DNA of 64,000 nt from CAVUNY01 sp963843535 (GTDB taxonomy: Bacteria > Chloroflexota > Anaerolineae > Anaerolineales > Anaerolineaceae). Where the stretch lies: the NCBI GenBank assembly GCA_963843535.1, contig CAWJKU010000004.1:620001-684000 (forward strand). Reading direction: 5' to 3'. Position 1 is the stretch's first letter. Each line of letters opens with the position of its first letter. Of the stretch, positions 36,307 to 44,627 are shown in pieces. Made by a program: the position numbers and the translations under genes. The notes under the pieces were generated by a model. The model did not search any database and had not been told where the DNA came from. It saw only the letters and a list, made by a program, of their open reading frames with translations.

Positions 36307-37220
36307 TCGGCTGGGATTTTTCTGTTTTCTGGGAAATTGGCCGGGCGGTGCTGGAGGGGCGCAGCCCCTATGCGGTCGAATTTTCGCGCTACCCGCCTGC
36401 CGCCGCTTTCTTCTTTGTGATCTTTGCTCTGCTGCCGTTCGCCCCGGCATTTGCCGTCTGGACCGGGTTGAATGTCGCCCTTTTTATCCACCGCTTGCGC
36501 CGCATGAAGCTGGAGTTGGGGGGTTGGCTGTGGCTGCTTTACACCCCCTTCCTGTTCAATATCCTCACCGGGCAGCTGGATATCCTGTTTTGGTGGGTGG
36601 CGTTAGGGCTGCGCCCACCCCGCCGGCATTCCGCGCCGCTCGACTCGGTGGGCGACCTGGCGCCTTCCATGCAGGATCAGGGATCCTGGATCCCGGCCCT
36701 GGCGGCGGCTTTCTTTACTTTGAAACCGCAGCTGGCCGCGGTGGTCCTGCCGTGGTACCTGGTGCGCTGGCTGCTGCATGAACGCCCCCTGCTGCTGCGC
36801 TGGGCGGTGATCACCGCCGTGCTGCACGTCTTACCTTTGATCTATGATCCGGGCATATACGGCAAATGGCTGGCAGCCCTGACAGGCGTTTCAGAAATGA
36901 AAATGGGGGTGAGCGGAGGGATTTTTGCTTTTGGCTCGGTTGGGGCGCCGTTCTGGCTGCTGGCGGTGATCGGATTGGCACTGGCAGCCTGGGGACTGTT
37001 CCAGGATGAGCTGACCTCGCGAGCGGCGCAGCTCACCGCCTTTCCGATTACCATCTGGTACGATGATGTGCTCCTGGCGGGGATCGGTCCGGTGCGTTGG
37101 ATGGTCGCCGTAAGCTGGTTGGCGTTCGTGGGGGCCTATTTGCTGGAAAGCAGCCTGCCGTTGGTGGCGATCCCGGTGGCTGCCCTGGGGTGGCTGCTCT
37201 ACCGGCGCTACAGGCGATAG
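36303..37220 (+). CDS. GT87-like polyprenol-phosphate-mannose-type glycosyltransferase, membrane
   Basis: A 305-residue, multi-spanning membrane protein. The opening WDFSVFWEIGRAVLEGRSPY with its acidic residue, then YPPAAAFFFVIFALLPFA and LFNILTGQLDILFWWVALGL, and a later LKPQLAAVVLPWYLVRWLL follow the pattern of GT-C enzymes of family GT87 (DUF2029), which use lipid-linked sugars outside the membrane. At 305 residues it is shorter than the usual roughly 400. It overlaps the preceding kinase gene by ATGA, so the kinase may control or sense the same envelope process. Confidence 0.7.
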   Translation: MIGWDFSVFWEIGRAVLEGRSPYAVEFSRYPPAAAFFFVIFALLPFAPAFAVWTGLNVALFIHRLRRMKLELGGWLWLLYTPFLFNILTGQLDILFWWVALGLRPPRRHSAPLDSVGDLAPSMQDQGSWIPALAAAFFTLKPQLAAVVLPWYLVRWLLHERPLLLRWAVITAVLHVLPLIYDPGIYGKWLAALTGVSEMKMGVSGGIFAFGSVGAPFWLLAVIGLALAAWGLFQDELTSRAAQLTAFPITIWYDDVLLAGIGPVRWMVAVSWLAFVGAYLLESSLPLVAIPVAALGWLLYRRYRR

Positions 37221-37278
37221 TACAGATAGTGCGACCTCGTGAGGGATTTTCCTCACATAAGATTATAAAAATCCAGAC

Positions 37279-37306
37279 TTGACTCGAGCGATGGTTTTAT
37301 TATAAT
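37279..37306 (+). promoter_or_regulatory. Promoter of the GNAT gene
   Basis: TTGACT (37279-37284), 16-nt spacer, TATAAT (37301-37306), 40 nt before the ATG. Confidence 0.75.
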
Positions 37307-37345
37307 TTCAATCATTATTTGTTGGAAAGTGCCCGAGGACGAAGC

Positions 37346-37855
37346 ATGAATAAAATTATTATTGCCGATATAGATAAAAATTCTGATGAAATCAAGGAAA
37401 TATTTAGGGAATACCTGGATTGGGCGGCTGGCATCTTAAATAGGGATTACGGCACTAATTTTTCGGTGTCAGAGATACTCGAAGACAACATGGCAACCCT
37501 GGAAAAATTTTCTCCTCCTCAAGGGAGATTAATAATCAGCCTGGATGATGATTATCTGTCTGGAATTGCATGTTTAAAGCACCTCACCGGAAATATTGGC
37601 GAAATCAAAAGGATGTATGTCCGCCCTCTATTTCGGGGAAAAGGCATCGGACGCAACTTACTTCAACGGGTAATCGAGGAAGCGCAATTAATCAGATACG
37701 AAAAATTAAAACTGGACAGCGCACGGTTTATGGTGGAAGCTCATTCACTTTACCAATCGATGGGATTTGTAGAAATTGAACCTTATGAAGGCAGCGAAAT
37801 CCCCAAGCAATACCAGATACATTGGAAATTCATGGAGAAAACGCTTAAACCATAG
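37346..37855 (+). CDS. GNAT-family N-acetyltransferase
   Basis: A 169-residue acetyltransferase. The ATG at 37346 follows GAGGACGAAGC. Motif A is MYVRPLFRGKGIGRNLLQRV (acetyl-CoA pyrophosphate loop RGKGIG); motif B region is VEAHSLYQSMGFVEIEPYEG. The acceptor is unknown. It is more A+T-rich than its neighbours and has its own promoter, which might indicate acquisition. Confidence 0.87.
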   Translation: MNKIIIADIDKNSDEIKEIFREYLDWAAGILNRDYGTNFSVSEILEDNMATLEKFSPPQGRLIISLDDDYLSGIACLKHLTGNIGEIKRMYVRPLFRGKGIGRNLLQRVIEEAQLIRYEKLKLDSARFMVEAHSLYQSMGFVEIEPYEGSEIPKQYQIHWKFMEKTLKP

Positions 37856-37861
37856 TATAAT
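37856..37861 (+). promoter_or_regulatory. -10 box of tRNA-Val
   Basis: TATAAT ending 11 nt before the tRNA 5' end; it overlaps the end of the GNAT gene. No good -35 is visible. Confidence 0.5.
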
Positions 37862-37872
37862 ACGCATCACCC

Positions 37873-37949
37873 GGGCGGTTAGCTCAGTTGGTTAGAGCGT
37901 TGCGTTGACATCGCAAAGGCCGTAGGTTCGAGTCCTATACCGCCCACCA
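37873..37949 (+). tRNA. tRNA-Val (anticodon GAC)
   Basis: Acceptor GGGCGGT / ACCGCCC, discriminator A and encoded CCA, D-arm with AGCTCAGTTGGTTAGAGC, anticodon stem TTGCG/CGCAA with loop TTGACAT (GAC reads Val codon GUC), T-arm TAGGTTCGAGTCCTA. Confidence 0.96.
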
Positions 37950-37963
37950 GTCCCTGGCATAAT

Positions 37964-37990
37964 TCTCGCCGCAAACATGGCGAGAGTTTT
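37964..37990 (+). terminator. Terminator of tRNA-Val
   Basis: Stem TCTCGCC / GGCGAGA with an 8-nt loop followed by GTTTT. Confidence 0.75.
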
Positions 37991-38010
37991 GCTTAAACTT
38001 AGCGGATTTG

Positions 38011-38040
38011 TTGACGATTCACCGTAAAATGTGGTATCAT
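38011..38040 (+). promoter_or_regulatory. Promoter of infC-rpmI-rplT
   Basis: TTGACG (38011-38016), 18-nt spacer, TATCAT (38035-38040), leaving a leader of about 65 nt before infC. Confidence 0.75.
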
Positions 38041-38111
38041 ACAACCCACATTTCTGCCCGCTCGGCCAGCGGACAGAGTTTTATTGTGTTAATTTGGAAA
38101 AGGAGAGAACC

Positions 38112-38711
38112 ATTAGTACAACGAACTTTCGAGTTAATGAAGCCATTCGAGTACCCGAAGTACGCCTGATCGGGCCAAATAATGAAAACGTCGGTGTCGT
38201 CCCTATCGAACAGGCTTTGCGGATTGCACGCGAAGCCGAGCGGGATCTTGTAGAAGTTGCCCCCACCGCAGTGCCCCCGGTTTGCCGGGTGATGGATGTA
38301 GGCAAATTCCTTTACGAACGTGAAAAGAAAGAGCGCGAAGCCCGTAAAGCACAGACGAAGATTGAGGTTAAAGAGATTCGCCTTCGTCCAAAGACAAACG
38401 AACACCACCGGGGTTTTAAAACTCGGGATGCCCGGCGCTGGTTGTTAGATGGGAATAAAGTGAGGGTCACGATCCGCTTCCGCGGTCGTGAGATCACTTA
38501 CCCTGAACTGGCTTTAGAAGACCTGAAAGAAGTTGCAGAAGAGCTGTCGGATATCTCGGCGATTGAGCAGATACCATCCATGGAAGGCCGCGTGATGACC
38601 ATGGTTTTGGCGCCCAATCGGCTCGGTAAGAAAGCGAAACCCGAGGGCGCACCTGCCAAGGTTGAAGATAGCGAAAAGAAACCGGAGAAAACATCGGCTG
38701 CAGGTAAATAG
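38112..38711 (+). CDS. infC: Translation initiation factor IF-3, AUU start
   Basis: Binds the 30S subunit and checks start codon fidelity. The protein has 199 residues. Homology begins at STTNFRVNEAIRVPEVRLIG and the only codon correctly spaced from AAAGGAGAGAACC is ATT at 38112; the in-frame ATG further upstream overlaps no ribosome-binding site. AUU starts are characteristic of infC, where IF-3 represses its own translation by rejecting the codon. Both domains are visible: N (VVPIEQALRIAREAERDLVE) and C (FKTRDARRWLLDGNKVRVTI). The C-terminal tail is Lys/Glu/Ala-rich and longer than usual. First gene of the classical infC-rpmI-rplT cluster. Confidence 0.92.
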   Translation: MSTTNFRVNEAIRVPEVRLIGPNNENVGVVPIEQALRIAREAERDLVEVAPTAVPPVCRVMDVGKFLYEREKKEREARKAQTKIEVKEIRLRPKTNEHHRGFKTRDARRWLLDGNKVRVTIRFRGREITYPELALEDLKEVAEELSDISAIEQIPSMEGRVMTMVLAPNRLGKKAKPEGAPAKVEDSEKKPEKTSAAGK

Positions 38712-38789
38712 CAGTCAACCCGGTAACGAATGGTACGTCAGATCGCGGCTGGCAACCAGCCGCATCATTTTGTCGAGAGGAGTTTCGCT

Positions 38790-39026
38790 GTGCCAAGAAA
38801 GCATGTACCAGGAAAGAGCAAGCTAAAGACCCACAAGGCAACTTCCAAGCGGTTTCGCCTGACCGGGTCGGGGTTGCTGGTACGCACTAAGGGCGGCAAG
38901 AGCCATTTGCGCCGCCGCACCTCCAAGCGCACCAAGGCCCTGTTCGCTGAAATGATCCCGGTGAAAGCCAATAAGATCATCCAGCGAGTCAAGCGCCTGG
39001 CCCCCAATATGGGAGAAAAAGCCTGA
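38790..39026 (+). CDS. rpmI: 50S ribosomal protein L35
   Basis: A 78-residue basic ribosomal protein. The GTG at 38790 is the start, with GAGAGGAG before it. Diagnostic sequence KLKTHKATSKRFRLTGSGLL is followed by KSHLRRRTSKRTKAL. It is somewhat longer than the usual 65 residues because of a C-terminal extension. Second gene in the IF-3 operon. Confidence 0.95.
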   Translation: MPRKHVPGKSKLKTHKATSKRFRLTGSGLLVRTKGGKSHLRRRTSKRTKALFAEMIPVKANKIIQRVKRLAPNMGEKA

Positions 39027-39122
39027 TCCAGGGGCGTTCGTATCCGTTTTAGTGCGGCTGTTGGGTGCTTGCAACTGGTGTGAAAAAGCACCGGCGCCCA
39101 GGGGTTCGCAAAGGAGTAAGCA

Positions 39123-39470
39123 ATGCGTGTAAAGGGAGGCCCGAAAGGGCATCTGCGCCATAAACGAACGTTGAAAATGACTCAGGGTTTCTTTGGTACC
39201 CGGAGTCAGCTGTTCCGCCGTGCAAATGAAGCCCGGCTGAAGAGCCTGTGGTATGCCTACCGCGATCGCCGGGCGCGCAAGCGTGACCTGCGTAAGCTGT
39301 GGATCGTGCGGATCAATGCCGCCGCCCGCATAAACGGCGTCAGCTATTCTCAGCTGGTCTTTGGCATGAAGAAAGCCGGGATTGGCTTGAACCGGAAAAT
39401 GCTGGCCGACCTGGCCGTGCGTGATCCTCAGGCATTTACCGCGGTGGTCAACCAGACCAAAGCAGTATAA
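39123..39470 (+). CDS. rplT: 50S ribosomal protein L20
   Basis: A 115-residue protein needed early in 50S assembly: MRVKGGPKGHLRHKRTLKMT, GFFGTRSQLFRRANEARLKS, LWIVRINAAARINGVSYSQL. Normal length. GGAG lies before the ATG. In other bacteria L20 represses this operon through its leader; no L20 site was identified here. Confidence 0.96.
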   Translation: MRVKGGPKGHLRHKRTLKMTQGFFGTRSQLFRRANEARLKSLWYAYRDRRARKRDLRKLWIVRINAAARINGVSYSQLVFGMKKAGIGLNRKMLADLAVRDPQAFTAVVNQTKAV

Positions 39471-39488
39471 AAGGCACCGGATTCCTCG

Positions 39489-39520
39489 AACGAGATGGTT
39501 TGTCCATCTCGTTTTTATTT
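39489..39520 (+). terminator. Terminator of infC-rpmI-rplT
   Basis: 10-bp stem AACGAGATGG / CCATCTCGTT followed by TTTATTT. Confidence 0.85.
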
Positions 39521-40452
39521 AAGGGGCGGCAGTTGGCTGGAGAAATAGTTGGGGGATGAGATCAGAATTTGGATCCAGATAACCGCGTCCCTGCGCATCG
39601 CGCGCGGAAAAGATTTTTTTCGCCAGGTCCAGACCCACGTAGCGCAGGTGCCAGGGTTCAGCTTTATACTCGGTGATGAAAGGCTCAAGCACGTTGGTTT
39701 GGGACTGGTCAGGGGTGCTCTTGTACGGGTAGCTGAAGATAAATCCGTACTTGTGGGCGTTCTCTTTTAACCAATTGTAGAACTCACGCGCTTTGGGATA
39801 AACGTTCATCAGGTAGAAATTCAAGCGTTCCGCATTCCAGGCCAGGTCGACCGCGGTGCCCAACTGGTGTTCGCTGCGCCCTGGCGGCGCCAGGAAATTA
39901 TCGTCATTTTCTTCACCGCCCGTTTGCCGTAGATATTCCTGGTCTTCAAAGGAGCGGTAGCTGGAAAGAACCGCCACCGAAGCCTGCACCTCCTTGTAAG
40001 CGGCGTTAAACAACTGGATGAGGTGCGCTAACGTCTGCGGGTCCCCGCGGATTTCGTCTCCATTCACCTGTTTCCCGTCCAAAAATATGGCCACATAACT
40101 TCGATCGTATCCATCTGCGCCGGGGATGGAGATGATCGGTACCGGGTGGCGTCCGGATCAATTCTGGCTGGCGCTGCGTGTCTTTGCCCAGATAGCGGTT
40201 ATACAAATTGACCAGAGGAGGTGGGATGGGGGTGGTGCTGGGAAGAATCTGCTGCGCAGGCGAGGCTGTTGCTGTGTGTGTGCCCGAAACGGCGGTGGGC
40301 GCAGGGAGCGAGGGTTGAATGGCAGGAACGGGGTTGGTTGGCGTGCCCATCGCCGGCAGCGGAGAACTGTCCAGCGAGGGTGTAGACTGGGGAGCACATG
40401 CTGCCAGAAACGCTGCGGCCGCCAGGAGGAATAATGGGATGATGCGATTCAC
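39519..40452 (-). CDS. VanY/DacB-like D-Ala-D-Ala carboxypeptidase lipoprotein, frame broken once
   Basis: About 310 residues when repaired. Signal MNRIIPLFLLAAAAFLAAC with lipobox FLAAC, then a Pro/Thr-rich linker to about residue 80. The peptidase_M15 domain has SVAVLSSYRSFEDQEYLRQT, the zinc ligands SEHQLGTAVDLAW (HxxxxxxD) and AEPWHLRYVG (second His). It trims the terminal D-Ala of peptidoglycan stems on the cell surface. The frame changes at 40144-40146: QPELIRTPP continues in another frame as VPIISIPGADGYDRSYVAIF; removing one of three G (plus strand) restores it. The plus-strand methyltransferase gene starts 52 nt away, divergently. Confidence 0.85.
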
Positions 40453-40488
40453 GGAAAAAAAGTATACCTCGATTCAATCCTTTCGGAG

Positions 40489-40494
40489 TAGAAT
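40489..40494 (+). promoter_or_regulatory. -10 box before the rRNA methyltransferase gene
   Basis: TAGAAT ends 10 nt before the ATG at 40505 with no Shine-Dalgarno in between; possible short or absent 5' leader. Confidence 0.4.
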
Positions 40495-40504
40495 TAGCCA
40501 CCTC

Positions 40505-41281
40505 ATGATCACGTCTTCACACAATCCGAAGGTTCAGCAGGTGCGGGCTTTGCTCGCTCACCGGCAGCCGCGAGAAGATGCGCAGGTTTTTGTCGCCGAG
40601 GGAGTGCGCCTGGTGGAAGAAGCGCTGGCTGCCGGGCTGCGACCCAGCCTGGTGCTGTATTCGGACGTTTTATCGGAACGCGGCCGGTCGATGCTGCAAA
40701 GACTGGATGCCGCCGGCACCGAGACAGAAGAAGTGCTCCCCAGCCTGCTCGACAGCTTATCTGCTACTGAAACCAGCCAGGGACTGCTGGCTGTCTTTAA
40801 CCGGTCGGAACAACCGCTGCCCCTGGAGCCTGATTTCGTCCTGGTAGTAGACCAGGTGCGTGATCCGGGCAATCTGGGCACCCTGCTGCGCAGTGCGGCA
40901 GCAGCCGGAGTCCAGGCTGTTTTTCTGGCGCCTGGGACGGCCGACCCATATGCCCCCAAAGTGCTGCGCGCGGGTATGGGCGCGCAGTTTCGCCTGCCGC
41001 TGCGCAGTATGGATTGGTCGGAAATCGAGCGCCTGTGCAAACCACGCTTAAAATTATTCCTGGCAGAAGCGAGTGAGGGGGTCTCATGCTGGCAGCTTGA
41101 CCTGCGCCAACCGTTGGCCCTGGTGGTGGGGGGCGAAGCCGAGGGGGCTTCATCGGAGGCACACCAGGCGGTGGATGGCCTGGTGACGATTCCCATGCCA
41201 GGGGAGAGTGAATCATTGAATGCAGCCATCGCTGCCAGCATTCTTTTATTTGAAATTATCAGACAGAGGTCACAATTATGA
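40505..41281 (+). CDS. TrmH/SpoU-family RNA 2'-O-methyltransferase
   Basis: A 258-residue SPOUT enzyme that methylates a ribose 2'-OH in rRNA or tRNA. The N-terminal substrate-binding domain begins ITSSHNPKVQQVRALLAHRQ, with FVAEGVRLVEEAL; the knotted SAM domain has VVDQVRDPGNLGTLLRSAAA, VLRAGMGAQFRLPL, LALVVGGEAEGAS and IPMPGESESLNAAIAASILL (motifs 1-3). I start at 40505; longer frames upstream overlap the divergent gene. Its stop overlaps the DUF711 ATG as ATGA. Confidence 0.9.
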   Translation: MITSSHNPKVQQVRALLAHRQPREDAQVFVAEGVRLVEEALAAGLRPSLVLYSDVLSERGRSMLQRLDAAGTETEEVLPSLLDSLSATETSQGLLAVFNRSEQPLPLEPDFVLVVDQVRDPGNLGTLLRSAAAAGVQAVFLAPGTADPYAPKVLRAGMGAQFRLPLRSMDWSEIERLCKPRLKLFLAEASEGVSCWQLDLRQPLALVVGGEAEGASSEAHQAVDGLVTIPMPGESESLNAAIAASILLFEIIRQRSQL

Positions 41282-42504
41282 AGATTCGATCTATTACAAG
41301 TTTTTACCATCCGGTTGGGCCTAAAGCTGACCAGACTCTGGAGAACGTGGCGCGGTTATCTTCCGCCGCCCAGCGCCGCTACCAGGAGGCTGGCTACGAA
41401 GTGCAAACGACCCGCCTGGCTACCACGCCCTTCCCTATCGCTTTGAACGTCTTTACACCCGATGCCGCGGTCGAATATGCCCAAAAAATACAATCACAGG
41501 CGCAGGCGCGTGGTTTTGCATATGTTTCGCTTGGTCCGGCGCTGCCTGACTATCCTGAAAGTTATGCCCTTATTCTTCCCATGCTGTCCGCTACCAGCTC
41601 GGTTTTTTTGACGGCTGAAATTGCCAATCAGGCCGATGGCGTGCTGTTGAAATATGTAAAATCCTGCGGCATGATCATTAAGGAAGCATCCGCGATCACC
41701 GCGGATGGTTTTACCAATTTACGTTTTTGCGCGATTGCCAATGTAGCGCCGTTTGCTCCCTTTTTTCCAGCAGCGTATGCCAGGGATAGCCAGCCAGGCT
41801 TTGCCCTGGCAATCGAAGCCGCCGATCTGGCTTTAGGGATTTTCCAAAAGTCACGCAGCCTCGAATCCGCTCGCACACGCCTGGTACAAAGCCTTGAGGC
41901 ACAGGCCAGAGGGCTGACTGAAATCGCTGAGGATCTGGCACATTCTTCGAAAATTAAATTCAAAGGTATCGATATCTCACTGGCTCCTTTCCCAGAATTA
42001 TGCTGCTCCTTAGGAGCAGCATTAGAAAAACTGGGTCCGGTTAAATTAGGGTTATCAGGCTCGTTAGCCGCGGCAGCATTTCTCGCCGACACGCTGGATC
42101 GCGGGCAGTGGAAACGCACCGGTTTCAATGGAATGATGCTGCCAGTCCTGGAGGATGCGACCCTGGCTGACCGCGCTGCAAGCGGGACATTATCCATCAA
42201 GGATTTGCTGCTGTATTCCACCGTATGCGGAACCGGCCTGGATACTGTGCCTTTACCAGGGGATGCATCAGCCGAACAGCTAGCTGCGGTCCTGGTGGAT
42301 GTGGCTGCCCTTTCTGTGCGCCTGAACAAGCCACTCACCGCGCGCTTGATGCCTATCCCTGGGAAAAAGGCGGGTGATCCCATCCATTTCGATTTTGATT
42401 ATTTCGCGGATGGTAAAGTGATGGATCTTCCAGCGCTGCCCCTGCGCGGGGTTTTGGCCGGAGATGAGAATATTGTATTAAATTCAAGAAACGCCCGTAA
42501 ATAA
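41278..42504 (+). CDS. DUF711 (UPF0210) family protein
   Basis: A 408-residue protein with MKIRSITSFYHPVGPKADQT at its start and the family blocks GFAYVSLGPALPDYPESYAL, FCAIANVAPFAPFFPAAYA, LSIKDLLLYSTVCGTGLDTV and RLMPIPGKKAGDPIHFDFDY. The fold is related to radical-type/glycyl proteins of the PFL family in some classifications, but no activity is known. Translationally coupled to the methyltransferase by ATGA overlap. Confidence 0.87.
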   Translation: MKIRSITSFYHPVGPKADQTLENVARLSSAAQRRYQEAGYEVQTTRLATTPFPIALNVFTPDAAVEYAQKIQSQAQARGFAYVSLGPALPDYPESYALILPMLSATSSVFLTAEIANQADGVLLKYVKSCGMIIKEASAITADGFTNLRFCAIANVAPFAPFFPAAYARDSQPGFALAIEAADLALGIFQKSRSLESARTRLVQSLEAQARGLTEIAEDLAHSSKIKFKGIDISLAPFPELCCSLGAALEKLGPVKLGLSGSLAAAAFLADTLDRGQWKRTGFNGMMLPVLEDATLADRAASGTLSIKDLLLYSTVCGTGLDTVPLPGDASAEQLAAVLVDVAALSVRLNKPLTARLMPIPGKKAGDPIHFDFDYFADGKVMDLPALPLRGVLAGDENIVLNSRNARK

Positions 42505-42580
42505 TTAACGTGAGTTCTGGATAATTGCCTTTTTTTATAGACCCACCCACAGCCTCCCAAAGGGAGGGGAGAAAGAATCT

Positions 42581-42625
42581 TTTGAAGTGTTTTTGCACAC
42601 TTCTGGTGTGCAAAAACACTTCAAA
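42581..42625. repeat. T-tract palindrome, copy 4
   Basis: Perfect 20-bp arms TTTGAAGTG-T5-GCACAC around the loop TTCTG, lying between convergent genes. Flanked by C/G-rich short inverted repeats (about 42551-42568 and 42642-42668). Confidence 0.85.
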
Positions 42626-42718
42626 TCCTCTGATTTTCCCCTTCCCACCTGGGAAGGGGGCAGGGGGATGGGCATACCTTCACTAACCCGAACTGACGTT
42701 TATTAAGGGAAATTCTGA

Positions 42719-43477
42719 TTATTTAACCTGCTTGAAATTAACGATGACCAGGTTTTTGGTACAGTCGGATAAGGTATCGATGAAAACCCTATCTGAAATG
42801 GCATATCCAGATTGGTCGAGCAAACGAATCCACACGGCGCCTTTTGCAGCCACGGGCTTATTCGCCAGGGTAACCTCATAGCCTGCCGGGCCGTATTGAG
42901 TGGCGGTTCCGGTCAGGCTGGTAATATTGAGCACTTTTCCATCCACCACCCCTCCAACCTGGACGATGATGCCTAATGCCACAGGGCTGTTCTTCATATC
43001 GAATGCCTGGCCGGCCACGCCCATCCATTCGCAGCCCCGGCCGGGGTTGAACAGGCTGCTGTCAATTGCGCGCGGTTCGGCCTGCAGGTTGAAGGAATAA
43101 ATTGAATTTACGCGTGGGGTTCCGGTGGGCGTCGTCCGGTCAGACGGGCCTACCTGGGTGGCAGCAATTGCGGTAGGAGTAGGAGTAAAGGTCAGGGTTG
43201 GCGTATATGTGAAGCGGGGAAGGGTAGCGGTGATGGTGGCGCTGGGTGCCAGGGTCGCGGGCATCCGCTGGGTGGGGATGAACAGGGTGGGCACCATGGT
43301 GGGAATTGGGTACGGATTGAGCGACGAGGATGGGTCCTGGTATATTTGCAGGACAACCCAGGCGACAGCCAGCGAGCCCACCAGCAATAAAATGGTCAGC
43401 AGATTCCATACCCACGCCAGGCTGCGCCTGGCGACCGGTTCAAGGGGTTGTGGAATGCTTTCTTCGTTGAGATCCAT
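42719..43477 (-). CDS. Membrane-anchored Thr/Pro-stalk protein of unknown function
   Basis: A 252-residue protein. Residues about 18-42 form one membrane helix (VWNLLTILLLVGSLAVAWVV), followed by a Pro/Thr-rich stalk (PTMVPTLFIPTQRMPATLAP) to about residue 120 and a beta-rich extracellular domain (GRGCEWMGVAGQAFDMKNSP, VALGIIVQVGGVVDGKVLNI). No family recognised. It follows the parvulin gene by 24 nt, so the two are probably co-transcribed. Confidence 0.65.
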   Translation of the reverse strand: MDLNEESIPQPLEPVARRSLAWVWNLLTILLLVGSLAVAWVVLQIYQDPSSSLNPYPIPTMVPTLFIPTQRMPATLAPSATITATLPRFTYTPTLTFTPTPTAIAATQVGPSDRTTPTGTPRVNSIYSFNLQAEPRAIDSSLFNPGRGCEWMGVAGQAFDMKNSPVALGIIVQVGGVVDGKVLNITSLTGTATQYGPAGYEVTLANKPVAAKGAVWIRLLDQSGYAISDRVFIDTLSDCTKNLVIVNFKQVK

Positions 43478-43501
43478 CCGTGTTCCCTCTTCTAACGGGG
43501 G

Positions 43502-44437
43502 TTAATTCACAATCATGTGAATCTGGCTTTGGCTCCGTTTATTTTCAAGCCATGTGTCCAGGAAAGCCTGGTTCGCTTTTACCTGCGCGTCAGGCGACAG
43601 CGGGTGGTTCGCATCACGCTCGATCAGGTAAATAATGTGGTAACCGTAGGCCGTCTTGATGATTGGGCTGTACTCTCCGGGCTGTAAATCGAATACCGCT
43701 GCTTCAATCTCAGGGAGAAACAAATAACCTCGGGGAAACCAGCCCAATTCGCCTCCCGTATCCGGGTCGACCTGTAAAGCCAGCGTTGCAAAATCCGCGC
43801 CAGCTTTAAGCTGTGCGTATAATCGGTCGGCCAAATCCTGGTTTAAAACCAGAATCTGGCGAGCATGGACCTGCTCCGCGGTGTTAGGCGCCTGGGAGAT
43901 GATCAAATCGCGCTGCCAGGCGGCTGCCAGGGAACTATGTAAAGCTTTGCGAAAACTCTCCTCCGTGTAAAAATTCCGCTGCAGCCAGCTGGCGAAGGAC
44001 TTTTCGCCTCCATTTTTCGCAATCACATCCTCGAGGCGTTTTTGAAAATCGGCATCGGACAGTGAATACCCGAGCTGGACTGCGCTTTGCGCGAGCAAAA
44101 CTTGGTCAATCATCTCCCGGAGAACGGTCTTCTGTATATCTTCCGGCGCCATATCTTTACCAAGCTCTTTTAATGCGGCTTGAAACCGGCGGAATTCCGC
44201 CGTGTATTCTGCCAGGGGGATGCCTTCATTATTTACCATGGCAGCCATCGCCTCTGAGGTGGGCGTTGGCGGGAGCGGGGTATGGGTCGCCGCGGGTAGC
44301 AATGGCGTGGTGGATGGCTGAGATTGGCTGGGGAGCGGCGATACGATGGATGTAGACGATGGAGGTGTCTGACTGCAGGCCGCCAGGAATAACATAGTAA
44401 AAATGAGGGCTGATATTAATTTTTTCGTTAAAGCCAT
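43502..44437 (-). CDS. Parvulin-type peptidyl-prolyl isomerase lipoprotein (SurA/PrsA-like)
   Basis: A 311-residue lipoprotein. Signal MALTKKLISALIFTMLFLAAC with lipobox LAAC, Ser/Thr/Pro linker, SurA_N-like chaperone helices (ALKELGKDMAPEDIQKTVLR), then the parvulin domain at about 195-285: VHARQILVLNQDLADRLYAQ, GGELGWFPRGYLFLPEIEAA, IIKTAYGYHIIYLIERD. Assists folding of exported proteins at the membrane surface. A perfect TATAAT lies 7 nt before the ATG with no proper ribosome-binding site, suggesting a leaderless transcript. Confidence 0.87.
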   Translation of the reverse strand: MALTKKLISALIFTMLFLAACSQTPPSSTSIVSPLPSQSQPSTTPLLPAATHTPLPPTPTSEAMAAMVNNEGIPLAEYTAEFRRFQAALKELGKDMAPEDIQKTVLREMIDQVLLAQSAVQLGYSLSDADFQKRLEDVIAKNGGEKSFASWLQRNFYTEESFRKALHSSLAAAWQRDLIISQAPNTAEQVHARQILVLNQDLADRLYAQLKAGADFATLALQVDPDTGGELGWFPRGYLFLPEIEAAVFDLQPGEYSPIIKTAYGYHIIYLIERDANHPLSPDAQVKANQAFLDTWLENKRSQSQIHMIVN

Positions 44438-44543
44438 TTGGAGGATTATACCAGATCAAAAAAAGACAGAAATTCTATTCGGGCTTCTGGCGGCAAAAAC
44501 AGGGCACTCCTTACGATACTGTTAATTCTTGAACTTAAAATGA

Positions 44544-44585
44544 AACGAGAGGGGTTGCACTGCATCAGCCGTGGTCCCTCTCGTT
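44544..44585 (-). terminator. Terminator of groES-groEL
   Basis: 10-bp stem AACGAGAGGG / CCCTCTCGTT with a 22-nt loop, about 40 nt past the groEL stop on the minus strand; followed there by TCATTTT. Confidence 0.7.
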
Positions 44586-44627
44586 TTTTCCCGTCACCCA
44601 AAGGCGGCGGGGAGTTTCAACAATGAT

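Noticed and set aside
44438..44626. Short plus-strand ORF between the parvulin and groEL genes
   Set aside because: It overlaps the groESL terminator hairpin and has no ribosome-binding site.
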